Positions 11,801 to 24,973 of a DNA stretch of 64,000 nt are shown piece after piece (within the stretch, counting starts at the first letter, position 1; each line of letters begins with the position of its first letter). Source of the DNA: Mastigias papua (taxonomy: Eukaryota > Cnidaria > Scyphozoa > Rhizostomeae > Mastigiidae); NCBI GenBank assembly GCA_964019165.1, contig OZ025281.1:4801240-4865239 (forward strand), in the 5' to 3' direction. The notes beneath the pieces were generated by a model. The model was not told where the DNA came from and did no database searches. It saw only the letters and a list, made by a program, of their open reading frames with translations. The translations under genes and the position numbers were made by a program.

Positions 11801-14800
11801 TGGTTAGCCCCATCAAGCCAGCTGAGCGAACATTCACATCCAGGCTGCATGGAATTTTAAAGCCGGGTATTTTAAAACCGGGCTTTGGAAAACAGTCATC
11901 AAGCTTTGTTTCTCCAAAAACTATTACACCTACTTTGCTACCTATCAAATGAGTGAGACTCTTAAAGTTACTTCTCATTAAATTGACGCTAAAACAGTTA
12001 ATTTGAACTAGGAAAAAGTTGCATGAAAACCTGGCTTAGAAGTTTAATCATCTTTATCTTTTTAGCTTGCACCCAAAATTAGAGCAAAAGCCAGAAGCTT
12101 ACAGGCAGTAGTTGTCTCTATTTAGATATTTAAACTTATGTAAATATAGTCCTATTTAATCTTTAGAATTAGATACGTTATTATACTTTAAAACTAGATT
12201 AGTTAGTGAGAGCTTGACTTACACAAAGTGTGCCCAAGCATAGTTTGCTATGTTGGTTCAATGGAACTAATCCCAACTTGGGTTCATACTCCCATAACAT
12301 TGTGTGACAAAATCCACTACAATAGTTTCAATACGTATCCAATGAAAATATGGAAATTGCAACTCGTGTGCAGTAATGGTTGCAAAAATGTTGTAGTTAG
12401 ATAAATATTTGATAATTATATCCAAGCCACAAGACTTTATCAGACATTTCTTTCTACAGCTTGGACCGGCTCAATTTCTTTTGCATTGACATACATGCTG
12501 TCGCCGTTTACTTTCATGTTCTGCGAAAGGTATGGCTTCCGTATCTCAATGCTCATTGGTTCAGCTCTTTATGGCCTGGGACTACTCACGTCATCATTCG
12601 TCCCAAGTGTACCATACTTATACCTTACGTTTGGCTTAATTTTTGGTGTCGGACAGAGTCTGCTTTTTGGTGCATCAGTTCTGATTCTAAGACAATACTT
12701 CACAAGGAAGTGGTCATTAGCTCATGGCATTGCATTATCTGGTAATAGTATGGGTGCAGTAGCCCTTGCACCAGTAATGGAAGTTATACTGAACAAGAAT
12801 GGTTTTAATCGAGGCTTCCAAATCGCGAGTGCAGCGTCAGTTTATCTCATGCTGATATCGATTTTCTTCAAGAGACCGGAAAGAAATTCACAGGAGTTAA
12901 AAGCTGAAAACAACCCGGAGAAAGATAATGCACCACTGTTGTCCTTGATGAAAAATAAAGCGTTTATAACATTCATTACAGCAACAACGTTGATGCATTT
13001 TGGTTACTATATTCCATTTGTCTACTTGGTATGTATACCTCTTGCTCTGTATTACTGCCAGGTGGTGTATTTTATTGATTTCTAGCCAATGTTGAACTTT
13101 GGTTTGTATGATGTATAGTCATTCTTTGCTGCATAAATCGCCGTCTCTTGCATCAATTTACAACTAATTGTGTTTTTCTAGTAAGGACTAGAGGCTTCAT
13201 ATCGTGCTTATAAATAGGGTATGCTACCTAATTTATTCCCATTGTTTTATTATCAGATCAACTGAGCATATTTACAATTTCATTCATGCTTTGTTGTACT
13301 ATTGTCTGCTCGTAGCTGTTCATTTTATTATGAAGATTAGAAAGAAGATATGGAGATATGGCGGGTTATTGTAGTCTTTTACGCGAGTTTTATAAGAAAA
13401 CAGTTGATAAGAAAGCAACGCTCGACTTCTCACGAGATTAAGAGAGTTCACTACAAGATTTTTGAAACCTACGAGAGATAATACAAATTTGAAGTTAAAA
13501 TTCTCATGCGTGCTCATCATCTCTTGTTTCATTGCATGGATTTCCTGTATCAGGCTATTTATTTCATTATTATGTTTGCGTAGTACGTGCCTGTATGTTT
13601 AACGCTGCAGTGCTACACAAGTTAGAATATTGTAGTAAAGAAAATCTTAAAGAAATTTTTAGAGCAAAAGTCATGAAAAAGCTAAGGAGGTTTCAATACG
13701 AAAGAAACTTTATTATACAGAAACGTATAACAGAGCTATTGTGCACTAGTTTGCCAACTTGGTGGGAAAACATTCAATGATACGAGATCTGAATAAATAA
13801 GGCATTTATGTATAAACCAGTTCAGGATAGATCAAGCATTTCCATAGTAGCTCTTAGATTACCTGTAGTGTTTCACAGAGAAAATTACTACAGAAATATA
13901 GCACAGTTAATCATAAATTAGCACAGGGAATGAGCACAGATTAAGTCAAAGAGACGAAAAACTCGTAAGCTTATCAACTTTTGTGTCGAGCACTACTTTC
14001 TTGTAAACAACTTTCTTTAAGGAAACATGCAACAACATGCAACAACTCTCTTCACATCTTCGAAGGTCAACTGCACAAACGGATCGCAAAGAGTGGTTGA
14101 CCGTGTATACCATGGCATTTGTAACCCTTTTTGATGAAAGAAACATTGCAGTGACAGCACTTTCCGCTCTTATCTTTACAGCAAGCAGTATAGAATTTGA
14201 AGCTAGCCATGCTAAAATCGAAATGCATTACGTCACGATTTTCATTAGATATCGGCTGCCCCTTTAACACATTTCCATCCGAAAGGAGATTGACCACAAT
14301 AGATCGAAGCTCGGATGTTTTCGTGAAGGTTAAGTGCTGGAAGACTTACCAAAAGTGTAAATGACTGTTATTCATTACTTTTTTCGATAAATATGGCCCT
14401 GCCTACTTGATAGTAAAGAAAAATAATATCTTTTCAAAATTTTGTATTCGTTCATAATGATTCCTTTTCAAGTCTTCATAGACCATCCTTAAAACCGAGA
14501 AGTAATCTAACTCACCTCCCTCCATTAGTCCAGCGAGCTATAAGTTACAAAATGGTTATGTTTTCAGTCAAATTTCGTCGTTAAGAAGTCAAGCATTTGC
14601 ATGGCAATTGCAATATAGGATTTGAAAAAAGTAATCTAATCTACTAAAAACATTTTAAGTTTGAACAATGGCAGCTTTCTTTAACAGTCTTCATATCCAA
14701 AGAGCTGTAGTGGCTTCTAAATAGTGTTGTTTGGATTTGCATGCATTTCTACTTTCATCTCAAATATAGATCAGACGTTATTCCTTCAAATGGTAACACG

Positions 14801-17800
14801 ATTTCCCCTACAGAAAAAGGACTTTACATCAACAGAGTATAGGCTACATTTCCCCCTTTTTACACCTTGTTTTGGTATTAGCCTTAGCGTGAGGATATTC
14901 CTAGTTTAATTTTATAGATGAATAGGTAATAGGTACATATAAGCAAAAACCTACAATACAAGATAAACATGGCAGCAATTGGAGATGGAGAAGCAAATAA
15001 AACTCTGTTTGAAAGTTATTGAAATTCTGAAAACAATGTGAATTTTGAACTGACATCCCGCTGATTTCCAACCTAATCAATTTGTCAAGCCTTCAAAATA
15101 TCATTGCTCTGTATCCAGATGTCTGAATTTTTTACGTTTTGTTTTATTATGTATTCTTGGGTATCCTTCTGCCTAGAGAGAAGTGGGCTTCTCAACTTCT
15201 TGTAATAGAATGAGAAGGCAGTGATTTGTTGTTCAGCTTATTCTGGATGGGACCATGTGCAAGAATAGCTAAGAAAATTTATAATGCTTGTGCTTTTACA
15301 CTCCTATCTTTCTTGGTTTTTTGTGATAGTACATTTTTATATTGACCATTACAGAACATGTTGAATATCCATAGTTCTTAATTTGATTAACCATGCAAAA
15401 GTACTAGATCCCTGCCTAGTCAGTACTTGAATAGCATGTTGAATAGCAGGTTGATAGCAAAAATTTAAGTTTTCGGAGTTTCAGCTCTTTCTATTTCATT
15501 CGTTGTTTGGATCGCAGTGCACTCTATCTACTGCTGGTCAGTGCAGGCATGAACATCTTGTAAGAAATGAATGTTGATTGTAGCTACCTTGCTGAGTGTA
15601 TTGTTACTGTATCCCTGCATACAATATGTGCCAGCAGCAGTTAGAAATTTAATTGCAACCCTACTCTATTATTTGTAATAATATCAGTTAGTTAAGGACG
15701 GTCACCCAGTTGGCAAGCTAATTTTCAAGGGATCATTTATTTACAAAACATATACAAATATACAAAATTCATAAAAAATCTACAATGAACTACAAAACTA
15801 CAATTAATCACTAAACATATACAATCATTAAAATAACAGCAATATTCATGTGTAAAAATGATAATAGATTTAAATTCCAACATGATGCAAGCAAGAGCAC
15901 ACGTTTGAAAAGTACACCAATGCTGATGTTGGCTCGGCATCAGTTCTCAGATTATTCCAGGTGTCAACACCCCTGCGGGAAAATCCCTACTGTCCATTAC
16001 ATGCATTCTCATATGAATTTATTAGATTGGTATCTGTACCTATAGGAATTCAAGATGGAAATCATGTAACCTCCAAAACTAGTTGAAGACTTAAATTTGC
16101 CAATTACCCTACTAACGTATTGTGGGTTGATTTCTGTAAAGGGAAATTTTGCCCATTCATACTTAATCAATAATCCCCATTTAGTACAGGATCTGGTTTG
16201 CCAGACATTTCACAAGCAAGGTCATTGTCAGCTGAGCAAAAATTGTCAGCTATAGAGCTTGCAATTTTACTACTCTCTGACATTTGGATTCAATCTGTAT
16301 TTAAGCAGCTGATATAAATAGACTTTGATCATTTGTTTACAAGTTGGTTGACACTTTGCCAAGTGCTTCTAGTACTTACTTCTTCCTTAGCAATTGCTCA
16401 GCAAAAAGTTACCTTATATTTCTCTGCTAAGAATATGGACAAAGAACAAGGGAGAATTCATGCTGGTTTCAGTGTATTCATTAGAGAGATGGAATTATTT
16501 CGTATCCCAATCCTCTTTGTGTCGCCTCTTTTTCTTATAAGATTCCAAAGGATAGTATTTTTATGAATCTCGAAGTTCCCTATGAGGGTATGCTTCTCGT
16601 TTAATATGGAGAAAACGGGTGCCCACTTGCAAAAACATTCATCAACACCTTTGCAAGACAAATTTTTGATATTTTTCAGCATATCTATCAAACATCTGCA
16701 AGGAAGTCAGATTGGGATAATTTTTCCATATTTCTGCTTTTATTGCTTTATTGTCACGAATCATGATTGCAGCATGTTCCTCACCTGATATGTTGCTATG
16801 CGGTCAACTTTAGGTCTGTTTATCAGAGTTGCCCGTGTTTGTTCGGTAATAATTTGCTTGACGTTGAAAGGCTGTAAATGCTAATAAAGTTCTTAGAGTT
16901 GCTGTCTCTGTTTCTGTAGAGAAATTGCAATTTTTGTCTCTTAAAAGATGCGCTTTTGTTTTTCAAGAAACTCCAAGACCAGAGTTTAGAAAAAGTCACG
17001 GCTCCACGGTTCTGAGCCGGAGGAAGATTTTGCTTTCTATGTCGTATTTGAGGAAAGTTTAGTAGTATGTATCAACAATCCAGTTTCAGCAAAGTTTTCA
17101 TTAATGCGACAGCGGCTGTGAAAGGCACAGCCCTTCTATAGTAAAAGTTATTTGAGACATACACAATGCAGAGTTCAAGAAATTTAGCAAGTTTTGATTT
17201 CCTTAAAAGAGGAAAGTTTATGATGAAGATTTGACAGCAGGAGGAAGGTTGGGACTTTTTCTGGACTTCAAGACATTCTCAAGCATTTCAAAAACAGCTA
17301 AAATGATTAGTTGGGGGTCTATGTGAATGCCTAAAGATAAATTGCCTGGATCTTTGTGATTGGAATTTAAGGCAGAAAAGCTCCAAATTATAAGAAGGAA
17401 GGTCCCGGCAAAGGATATGATTTAAACTATATCGTAAATACAAGGCTATGCCACAGCCTTTTGGTTATCTATACGTTCTTACGAATGTGGATCCATAAAC
17501 TTCAAAAATAGTATCAGGAAGCGTGGGACTAATTTTTCTCTCATTTAATGCGAGTATATTACTATTGGTTATCATAAGTAATGATCTCAGCTCATCAAAA
17601 TATTCCTGGTTACCATTAACTTTACTTGAAGCAGTTTTGAGGGCCTTTTTAAAGCTCTGAGGCTGATGATAATTGTCTCTATTAGTCCTATTTGTGATGT
17701 CGACTCTGCTAAAAGGTGCCTCATCAAATACTACGCAATTTCCTAATGATACTTATTGATAAATTTTTACTACAGCTATCGACGGGATGATTTCCAGGTC

Positions 17801-19540
17801 TGCCAATGACACTACTGTTATTTTTTATATTTTGTCGTCAATATCAATTCTTCACTTGCTTATTCAACAGATGCGAATGGCGATGGACCTTGGTGCATCT
17901 CGGACGGAAGCGGCTCTTTTATCAAGCTACATGGCATTAGCACAGACAGTAGGCAAAGTCATTTTTGGCCAAATTGCTACTTTTCCAAAGTGTAATAAAG
18001 TCATTATATACCAGATTGCCCTACTTGCAAATTGCCTCACCACGACCACTTGCCCAACAATTACAACATACGGAGGACTGATTGCCTACGCTGTTGTTTT
18101 TGGATTGCAAGATGGTTGCACATCTGCCTATAATATGTTGATCGTTGGGGATCTTGTCAGCAAGAAACAGACGTCAACTGGCTACAGTGTATTTCTTGTG
18201 ACATCCGCAGCTTCATTCCTTTTAGGACCACCATTAGCTGGTATTAATTTTTCATTAATGCCCATTAGATCTCTTCCATTTAGGTGTATTAATGCCCATT
18301 AGATCTCTTCCATTTAGGTGTATTAATGGTCATTAGATCTCTTCCATTTAGGTGTGAATATTTTCTTTAGAAATGTGTCTTTCCTATATCTGATATTTGG
18401 TCTCGTTGCTCTCACTGTAGTTTTTGAAGTTTTTCACTGCTCTCTTCAAATGAAGTTGAATGTTTTATCAGATATCTGTTTCGTTGGAGCCATACATTTT
18501 CAGCATCTAATACAGATTGCACTCAGGGGGGGGGGGGCTGACTTCTAAAGGACGGAAATCAAGCTATACTAGCAACGAATAAAGAGTCAATTTCCCTTTC
18601 TTCTATCTTTCTCTTCTTTGTTTGCTCTTCTATCTTTCCCTTTCTAATAATTTAAACTCAACTGGTTGTAATACTTATAACAAAAGTGCTTTTTTTGCTA
18701 AAATTTGAGAACTGCATGCAGTGTTCAGTTTCCAAGACATTCTGCCAGTCTACTTTTGAAAATAAAGCACTGAATATTCGTGCTCATTAAAATATTCATG
18801 ATAATATGTTTTCAGTAAGAATGAAAGCAGTTGAGAGCTGGTAAAAGTCTCTTTTAACTTACCAGTTGAGGATGGGCATGATCTAGACGTGTTCTTATTT
18901 CTTGGTAAATCGAGTTCAGTGCTCTTATTACGTATCTTCTTATAAAAAGTATTCGATGTAAATTACTTACGAATTGTATTCAGTGGAAGCATTGTACTGA
19001 GACTTACAGGACCATCTTCTGTTTTTTCTTTTTTCAGGATTGCTTTATGATACAACTGGAACATACTCCTTGGCATTTTTCTTTTCCGGGGGTACAGCTG
19101 CCCTTGCAATCTGTGTCCTTTTCCAAGTACCAATATACAAAGTGACACAAGGTGCAGTGGATCGATTGCCTTCGTTGCTACCTAAAGTTGAAGACAGCCA
19201 AAGTGAAAGTGATGATTCGATGGACCAAAAGCCATCTTCCTTCTCAAAGAGTGATTCAGGAATATCCCTCCAGTATAAAGAAAACACTAAGTCTGTTGCC
19301 CAGAGTCAGCCAGAGGAACTTATTGCAATGATGGTTGCTGAGCGAGGAAGTCAGAAAAAGCAGTTGCACAACGAGTCGATTAACGATATGGACGTGCTGA
19401 TTGTCAAAGATACCGAATACAAAAAGTCAAAAGTCAGATCGAATGATGAAATGTTGGCACACTGCAATTCTGAACTGGTTCCGATTGTCGATCAAAGTGA
19501 TCCTGAAAATTTCTGTAATAGTGCAGAAACAGAAATTTAA
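8651..19540 (+). CDS. SLC16/monocarboxylate-transporter-like MFS protein, four exons, 537 aa
   Basis: Exons: 8651-8822, 12460-13028, 17871-18240 and 19038-19540. All junctions have GT donors and AG acceptors, and the phases agree (1, 0, 1), giving 1614 bases in one frame. The protein is a major facilitator with about 12 membrane helices, expected to move small carboxylates or related solutes across the plasma membrane. Family signs are YFTRKWSLAHGIALSGNS (the SLC16-like loop after helix 4), the charged central loop near residues 205-230, DLGASRTEAALLSSY starting helix 7, and GPPLAGLLYDTTGTYSLAF before the last helices. About 130 C-terminal residues form a Ser/Glu-rich cytoplasmic tail. The canonical N-terminal DGGWGW motif is absent, so the substrate is unknown. 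The ATG at 8651 is the first in the frame. Exon 3 could instead begin upstream near 17776, but the acceptor at 17869-17870 gives the better family alignment. Confidence 0.88.
8823..12459 (+). other. MFS gene intron 1
   Basis: Holds the inverted-repeat element at about 8962-9383. The rest shows no exon; the small open frames at 9438, 10321, 11158 and 11734 have no family features. Confidence 0.6.
8962..9383. mobile_element. Inverted-repeat (MITE-like) element in MFS intron 1
   Basis: The left end reads CCTGGTCAAACGCTCTC and the right end, reverse-complemented, CCTGGCCAAACGTTCTC. The similarity runs on for about 48 bases and ends in CTCGAC on both sides. The element is about 420 bases long with no coding sequence. 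No target duplication could be fixed, so the superfamily is open. Confidence 0.6.
12460..13028 (+). CDS. MFS transporter exon 2
   Basis: Encodes residues 58-247: helices 2-6, the cytoplasmic central loop and the start of helix 7. The acceptor TTTCTACAG and the donor GTATGT are both strong. Confidence 0.9.
13029..17870 (+). other. MFS gene intron 2
   Basis: Contains the minus-strand LINE tail at about 15735-16060. No other exon, RNA or repeat was recognised. Confidence 0.6.
15735..16060 (-). mobile_element. 3' end of a non-LTR retrotransposon (LINE fragment)
   Basis: On the minus strand a frame reads FSRRGVDTWNNLRTDAEP followed by ALVYFSN. This is the C-terminal signature of non-LTR reverse transcriptases (FxxRvvxxWNxLP ... 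FK). An in-frame stop lies just before it, and an AT-rich tail with AATAAATGA follows toward 15735. The piece is heavily 5'-truncated and dead. The clade cannot be told from this tail alone. Confidence 0.55.
17871..18240 (+). CDS. MFS transporter exon 3
   Basis: Encodes residues 248-370, helices 7-10 and part of 11. It begins at MRMAMDLGASR after TTATTCAACAG and ends in GPPLAG. The following donor GTATTA lies 13 bases before a 34-bp tandem repeat. Confidence 0.87.
18241..19037 (+). other. MFS gene intron 3
   Basis: Begins with the three-copy 34-bp repeat and contains a G10 run near 18524-18537. No further exon is visible. Confidence 0.6.
18254..18355 (+). repeat. 34-bp tandem repeat, three copies, next to a splice donor
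   Basis: Copies at 18254-18287, 18288-18321 and 18322-18355 differ at two positions. The unit contains a pyrimidine-rich CTCTTCCATTTAG directly followed by GTGT, so each copy looks like an acceptor abutting a donor. Confidence 0.92.
19038..19540 (+). CDS. MFS transporter exon 4 with cytoplasmic tail
   Basis: Encodes residues 371-537: the last helices (YSLAFFFSGGTAALAICVLF), then a hydrophilic tail with acidic-serine clusters such as SQSESDDSMD that could be phosphorylated. The stop TAA is at 19538-19540. No AATAAA is seen close downstream; ATTAAA occurs near 20041. Confidence 0.9.
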
Positions 19541-20032
19541 GTCTTATATCAGATCAGTTTTTAATGACAAACTTTGTTTCAAAGATAAGCTCAGATTAGT
19601 TTAGGCAGAAGATAGTTCTTATCATATTAATGTGGTAAATAGCACAACTGAAAAATTTTCCTAAATGCTGTCAGTAATATGGGAAACACATTGAAAAGTA
19701 AAGTATCAACTGAGCTTTCAGAAACCACACCTAGTTCTTGGACCTCAGTCCTTATGGCAAAGCATAATCATGTCGATAGAAATTATATGAAATGGTGTGC
19801 GCTTGCTCACCAAAGAGGGGGTATTTTCTGGGCAGCATAAGGGGTTTATCTAATCTCATTTTTAAAACAATTCTGCCTTAGATTGCATTTGTATATATAT
19901 GGAATTGTAATGTATTGTTATATAGCTAATTCTTGAATTGCAAATTGTGGCCAACACAACAGTATAAAGTGTACTGCATGGTTGTATTGCATTATTCTTA
20001 ATTTGAAAACTGAAATATATATATACACATAA

Positions 20033-20131
20033 TATAAAGATATTAAAGGAAACTAAATATGCAACATACTCATATTCATATTCTCATATTCTGAGTATGT
20101 TGCATTTTTAGTTTCCTTTAATCTCTTTATA
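20033..20131. repeat. Long hairpin, 40-bp arms, downstream of the MFS gene
   Basis: The left arm 20033-20072 and right arm 20092-20131 are reverse complements with two mismatches, around a 19-base loop of repeated CATATT. The hairpin sits about 500 bases after the MFS stop codon. It could be a MITE relic, a structured 3' UTR element or a small-RNA precursor; the sequence does not decide. Confidence 0.85.
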
Positions 20132-20191
20132 TGTATTTTGTTCCACTGCTGTGTTGAGCACTTTTAGTTAAGTAGGGAAAGCAACTTCTAT

Positions 20192-21524
<1,333 letters not shown>

Positions 21525-22662
21525 TAGAGAGTTTCCGAAACACTACGCAATGACCTACTACGCCTCATGAGAGACTAGGTCCCAGCGCGTTTTCGGGGAT
21601 TCCTCCAATTGCTGCGGTGTAGTACACGTGTTTTTTATAAGAACACTTGGTTCCAGTTTCAGCCTGCCGTTTCTTATTTTTCCGTATATTTTCAGCATAA
21701 GGTTTTTCTAATTCTGTTTCTTATTTTCGTTTTCGAATTTCCTGAGCATAGTGGTGTCAAAACATAACACGTACTTGATAATCGCTGTTTGCACATTATA
21801 CTGTTCTGTTCAGTAGTAGGTTGTTATTTTCGCTTGTTAATGATATTTTATTTCTTGAGTTGTGTGAATCTCAGCCTTCTTATTTTTTGGCCTAATCTCA
21901 GCCTGGCGTTTCTTATAAAGGTTGTTCTTAGAAAAACAATGTGTAGATAGTGTCACTACTTGCGACTGGCCTATTTCACGTCATAGTGATATCCAAGATT
22001 TCATGGTGCGTAATATATATTATTTCTTATCATACTGATATCATTAATCCATTCTGTCACCTATTATGCTAACAAGCTGTAACTAACTGCCGATATTTGT
22101 TGTCTTGTTCTAAAAGAACACCTTCAACAAGGAGACTATAGAAGATGGCCTCGACCAGCACCTCCGAAACAACAGTTGAAGCCCACAAAAGAATACAGAG
22201 GTTTGTATTTTAGTGACATTACCAGAAAAAGTAATATGAACTTATTTGGATATTTTGGATGAACCCAATCGACCTTGAGGAGTGTTTGAGAGTATCTAAG
22301 TCGGCTTCAGCGTATTCGTATGAAGAGACAGAGCTTTGTTTCATTTATATCCCATTTGGCCTTGTCATATATTTGAGGAATGTACTTTGACATTTAATAT
22401 CCTCATGAAAATACCAGTTTTGCTAACCACAGAGTTGAATTTACTTATATAAATTCTTCACCACCGATTTGCTATCATGGTAATTCAAGGTAGGTATATT
22501 TTAACACCATCTTTGTGTTTATTTACTTTGGCGCCATTGCTGAAGTGTCTTCATGCTTTGGAAAGTAATTGTTGCTCCTGAGCTGCTACACCTCAGACTA
22601 AGTAGTACTCAGTCTCCCCTGAGGCGTAGTAGCTCGCAGCGTAGTGTTTCGGAAACTCTCTA
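21525..22662. mobile_element. DNA element with about 52-bp terminal inverted repeats
   Basis: The left end 21525-21576 and right end 22611-22662 are inverted copies: both read GAGAGTTTCCGAAACACTACGC, then after a 7-base gap TACTACGCCTCA. TA lies at both outer borders (21525-21526 and 22661-22662), so a TA target duplication is possible. The 1.1-kb interior has no transposase; a short ATG frame at 22145 (MASTSTSETTVEAH) runs into a possible donor. This fits a non-autonomous DNA transposon of unassigned superfamily. Confidence 0.7.
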
Positions 22663-22723
22663 ATGTTTCAACATTGAGCTCATCCAACGATTGAGGCAAA
22701 CCAGAAAGCAATCGAAGTGAGAG

Positions 22724-23870
22724 TTGGTGACAGTTGTGAACCGTGCTGAAGGTAATCTTGTTGTTGGCCAAACCCTGGATAATGTGAATGCTGAAGATGA
22801 CAGGCTCATGGAAATATTTCAAAGTGTTAAATTCGCTTGCGAAAGTTCCAATGCCATGCTCGTTTATAAGACTAGTACTGAAGAATGCTTTAAGCCCCTC
22901 GCACACGAGAAAAAGTTGCTCGTGTGCGCGGTCCAAAGACAGATTTTTGTGTTTCAAGGATTGTTGGCTAGATTTAAATTGTCAAGTTGTCAAGGATCTC
23001 GAAGACTGTGTTTCAAACACAGAAGAAAATCTCGATAAGAAGATGGCTTAACAAAGAGTAATGTGATCAAAGACAAACATCTTTCGTGTGCGCGTATTCC
23101 AAATACAAAGGTTATTGTGCTTGAAACACAAAAACTGCTCTTCTACGCGTGGTACAAAAACAAAAATTTTTGTGTTTAAAACGCAAAAGTTACTCGTCTG
23201 CGCTGGGCTTTACATTTAAGCATGAAACTGAGAAAAAATTTCCAGACGTCAGAAAAAGAGTATCTGAGTTCTTTCAGTCTTTTGAAAATCACCTATCAGT
23301 CCGGGAATGATATTGGACCCAAAACTCTGGAACTTGAAATGAAGTCATGCATTTCCAACTCTCTTGTTTCTTCAGTAAGCTGGTAATGGAAAACCTGCGC
23401 TTCAGGGCATGCAGCAACAGAATGAATGGAAGAATGCAACAACAAAACAAGCTCTGTATGCTGAAGTGCCAATTGTAGGTGAGTATCATGACTTTGCCCA
23501 TGCAGAGTTGCGATTGAGTCAAAAGAGACGAGGTTTTTATTTGATACTGTTCTTATAAAACTTAAAGCTGAAGAAAGAGTTTGCGCAGAATTTGTCATGG
23601 CAAGTGTATCACTAAGTTATAAGTTTGATGAATCAAGGAGAAAGGCACCGATTGAGGCTGCATTTCATCAGAAGACAACCTATTCCAGAATACTTCAAAG
23701 AAGGGAGCCACCAGAGTCATTTACATCAAACAAGCAGCGCGTTATTCAGTCCACAAACACAAAGGGAGCCAAAGGCAGTCACTAGAGAGACATTAACTCA
23801 ATCTTCTTCGGAATGTGTTGATTTTCCGAGGCAGCGTAGCCATTTAAACCCTTATACCTCCCGTTGAAAT
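22724..23870 (+). other. Unresolved coding-like fragments
   Basis: Plus-strand frames with protein-like composition occur at 22724-22930 (DDRLMEIFQSVKFACESSN) and 23250-23380. Further ones lie at 23430-23545 (ALYAEVPIVGEYHDFAHAEL) and 23550-23780 (LKAEERVCAEFVMASVSLSY). They lie in different frames, with stops between and an iterated repeat inserted. They could be exons of an unrecognised gene or a decayed gene. No domain is identified, and equally long frames exist on the minus strand. Confidence 0.25.
22890..23215. repeat. Degenerate iterated repeat block (GTGTGCGCG / AACACAAAA)
   Basis: A unit of about 70-80 bases recurs four times with inversions. It carries CTCGTGTGCGC or a variant, then TTTTTGTGTTT-like and AAACACAAAA-like segments. 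Similar repeats form the subterminal parts of some DNA transposons. No ends were defined. Confidence 0.5.
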
Positions 23871-24971
23871 CCCGCTAAAGAAAACCCTTATGGTGAAGTA
23901 CGTATCAATACAACTGTAGTATCGAACTGTATCAAACTGTACCACGTCATGGCTAATGGAAGTTTCTAATGCCCTTTTGATAATACCTGGCGACAGAAAA
24001 GAGTTAGCCGATAGCCTCGAGAATTGTGAAATAATATCGATAGTTACTGGCAGAATGACGCAGCTGAAGTATATCTGTCATTGCAGTGCAACGTATGCAT
24101 GTAAGTACAAACATGCCCTTTTCATTGATAAAACGGGCGTATTCATGAGAACAAATTCATGCCATTTAAATGACCAGATCATTTCGAGACAACCTCGTAT
24201 CATCTTCTGCTAATTCGAGAAATAAAAGAGGGGGCTTCTAGCAATATTCCTCGAAATGAAATAGTCAGCGTTACTTAGATAATAAATTTAGTGCAGCTCA
24301 CATATTTACGACTGATGAACACTCCTTTTATAGTGTTCAGTTGTAAGAAATTTCTTCCGTAATATGAGCAAAGTGATGATATCCCAAATGGATTCTCGCT
24401 TATGACCCGTTTACCCTCTATTTGGCAACATGTTTGTTTGCTCTAGAGGAAAAAAAATTGTTTGATGATACATGTTGTACTTTCGGGAACAATAATCAAG
24501 TTGAAAGCTTTTTACTGTGCTTTCATAACCAATATTCTAACATTTCATCCACACATGAATAGTAGGATAGTACCTCACGATCATTCCTAAGTGTTTGGTT
24601 ACTAATAATGGCAATGGGATGTCCTTTAACTTATAAACCGTAAAGGAAGCGCTTATCGATTTTGAAAGTCTACCTCTCATAAAATATGACATTTATCTTA
24701 TATCTGGTTAGATGGATTGCTCTTTTTACATTTGTCTACTTTACTTCATTTTTCATGTCAAAGCCTGAAATATCTATGAGTTCCTAAACAAAATCGTTTT
24801 CCCATTTATTTTGTGAGCAGTTTAACGTATACTATGATTTTGCTTAGTAATTAGATTGAGCATGTTATCTCCTCTGTAGTAAAAACGTTTGTATTACTGA
24901 TTGTAGACGCTACAAGAAAGGAGCAGTTGGGGTACTGTTCCTCTTACCAATTTCAAACTGGGACCAGAACT
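23871..24971. other. Intergenic DNA
   Basis: No exon or repeat was recognised; the open frame at 23956-24213 has no family features. Confidence 0.45.
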
Positions 24972-24973
24972 AG

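Noticed and set aside
12461..12745. Second open frame overlapping MFS exon 2
   Set aside because: Out-of-frame shadow of the transporter exon, without conserved features.
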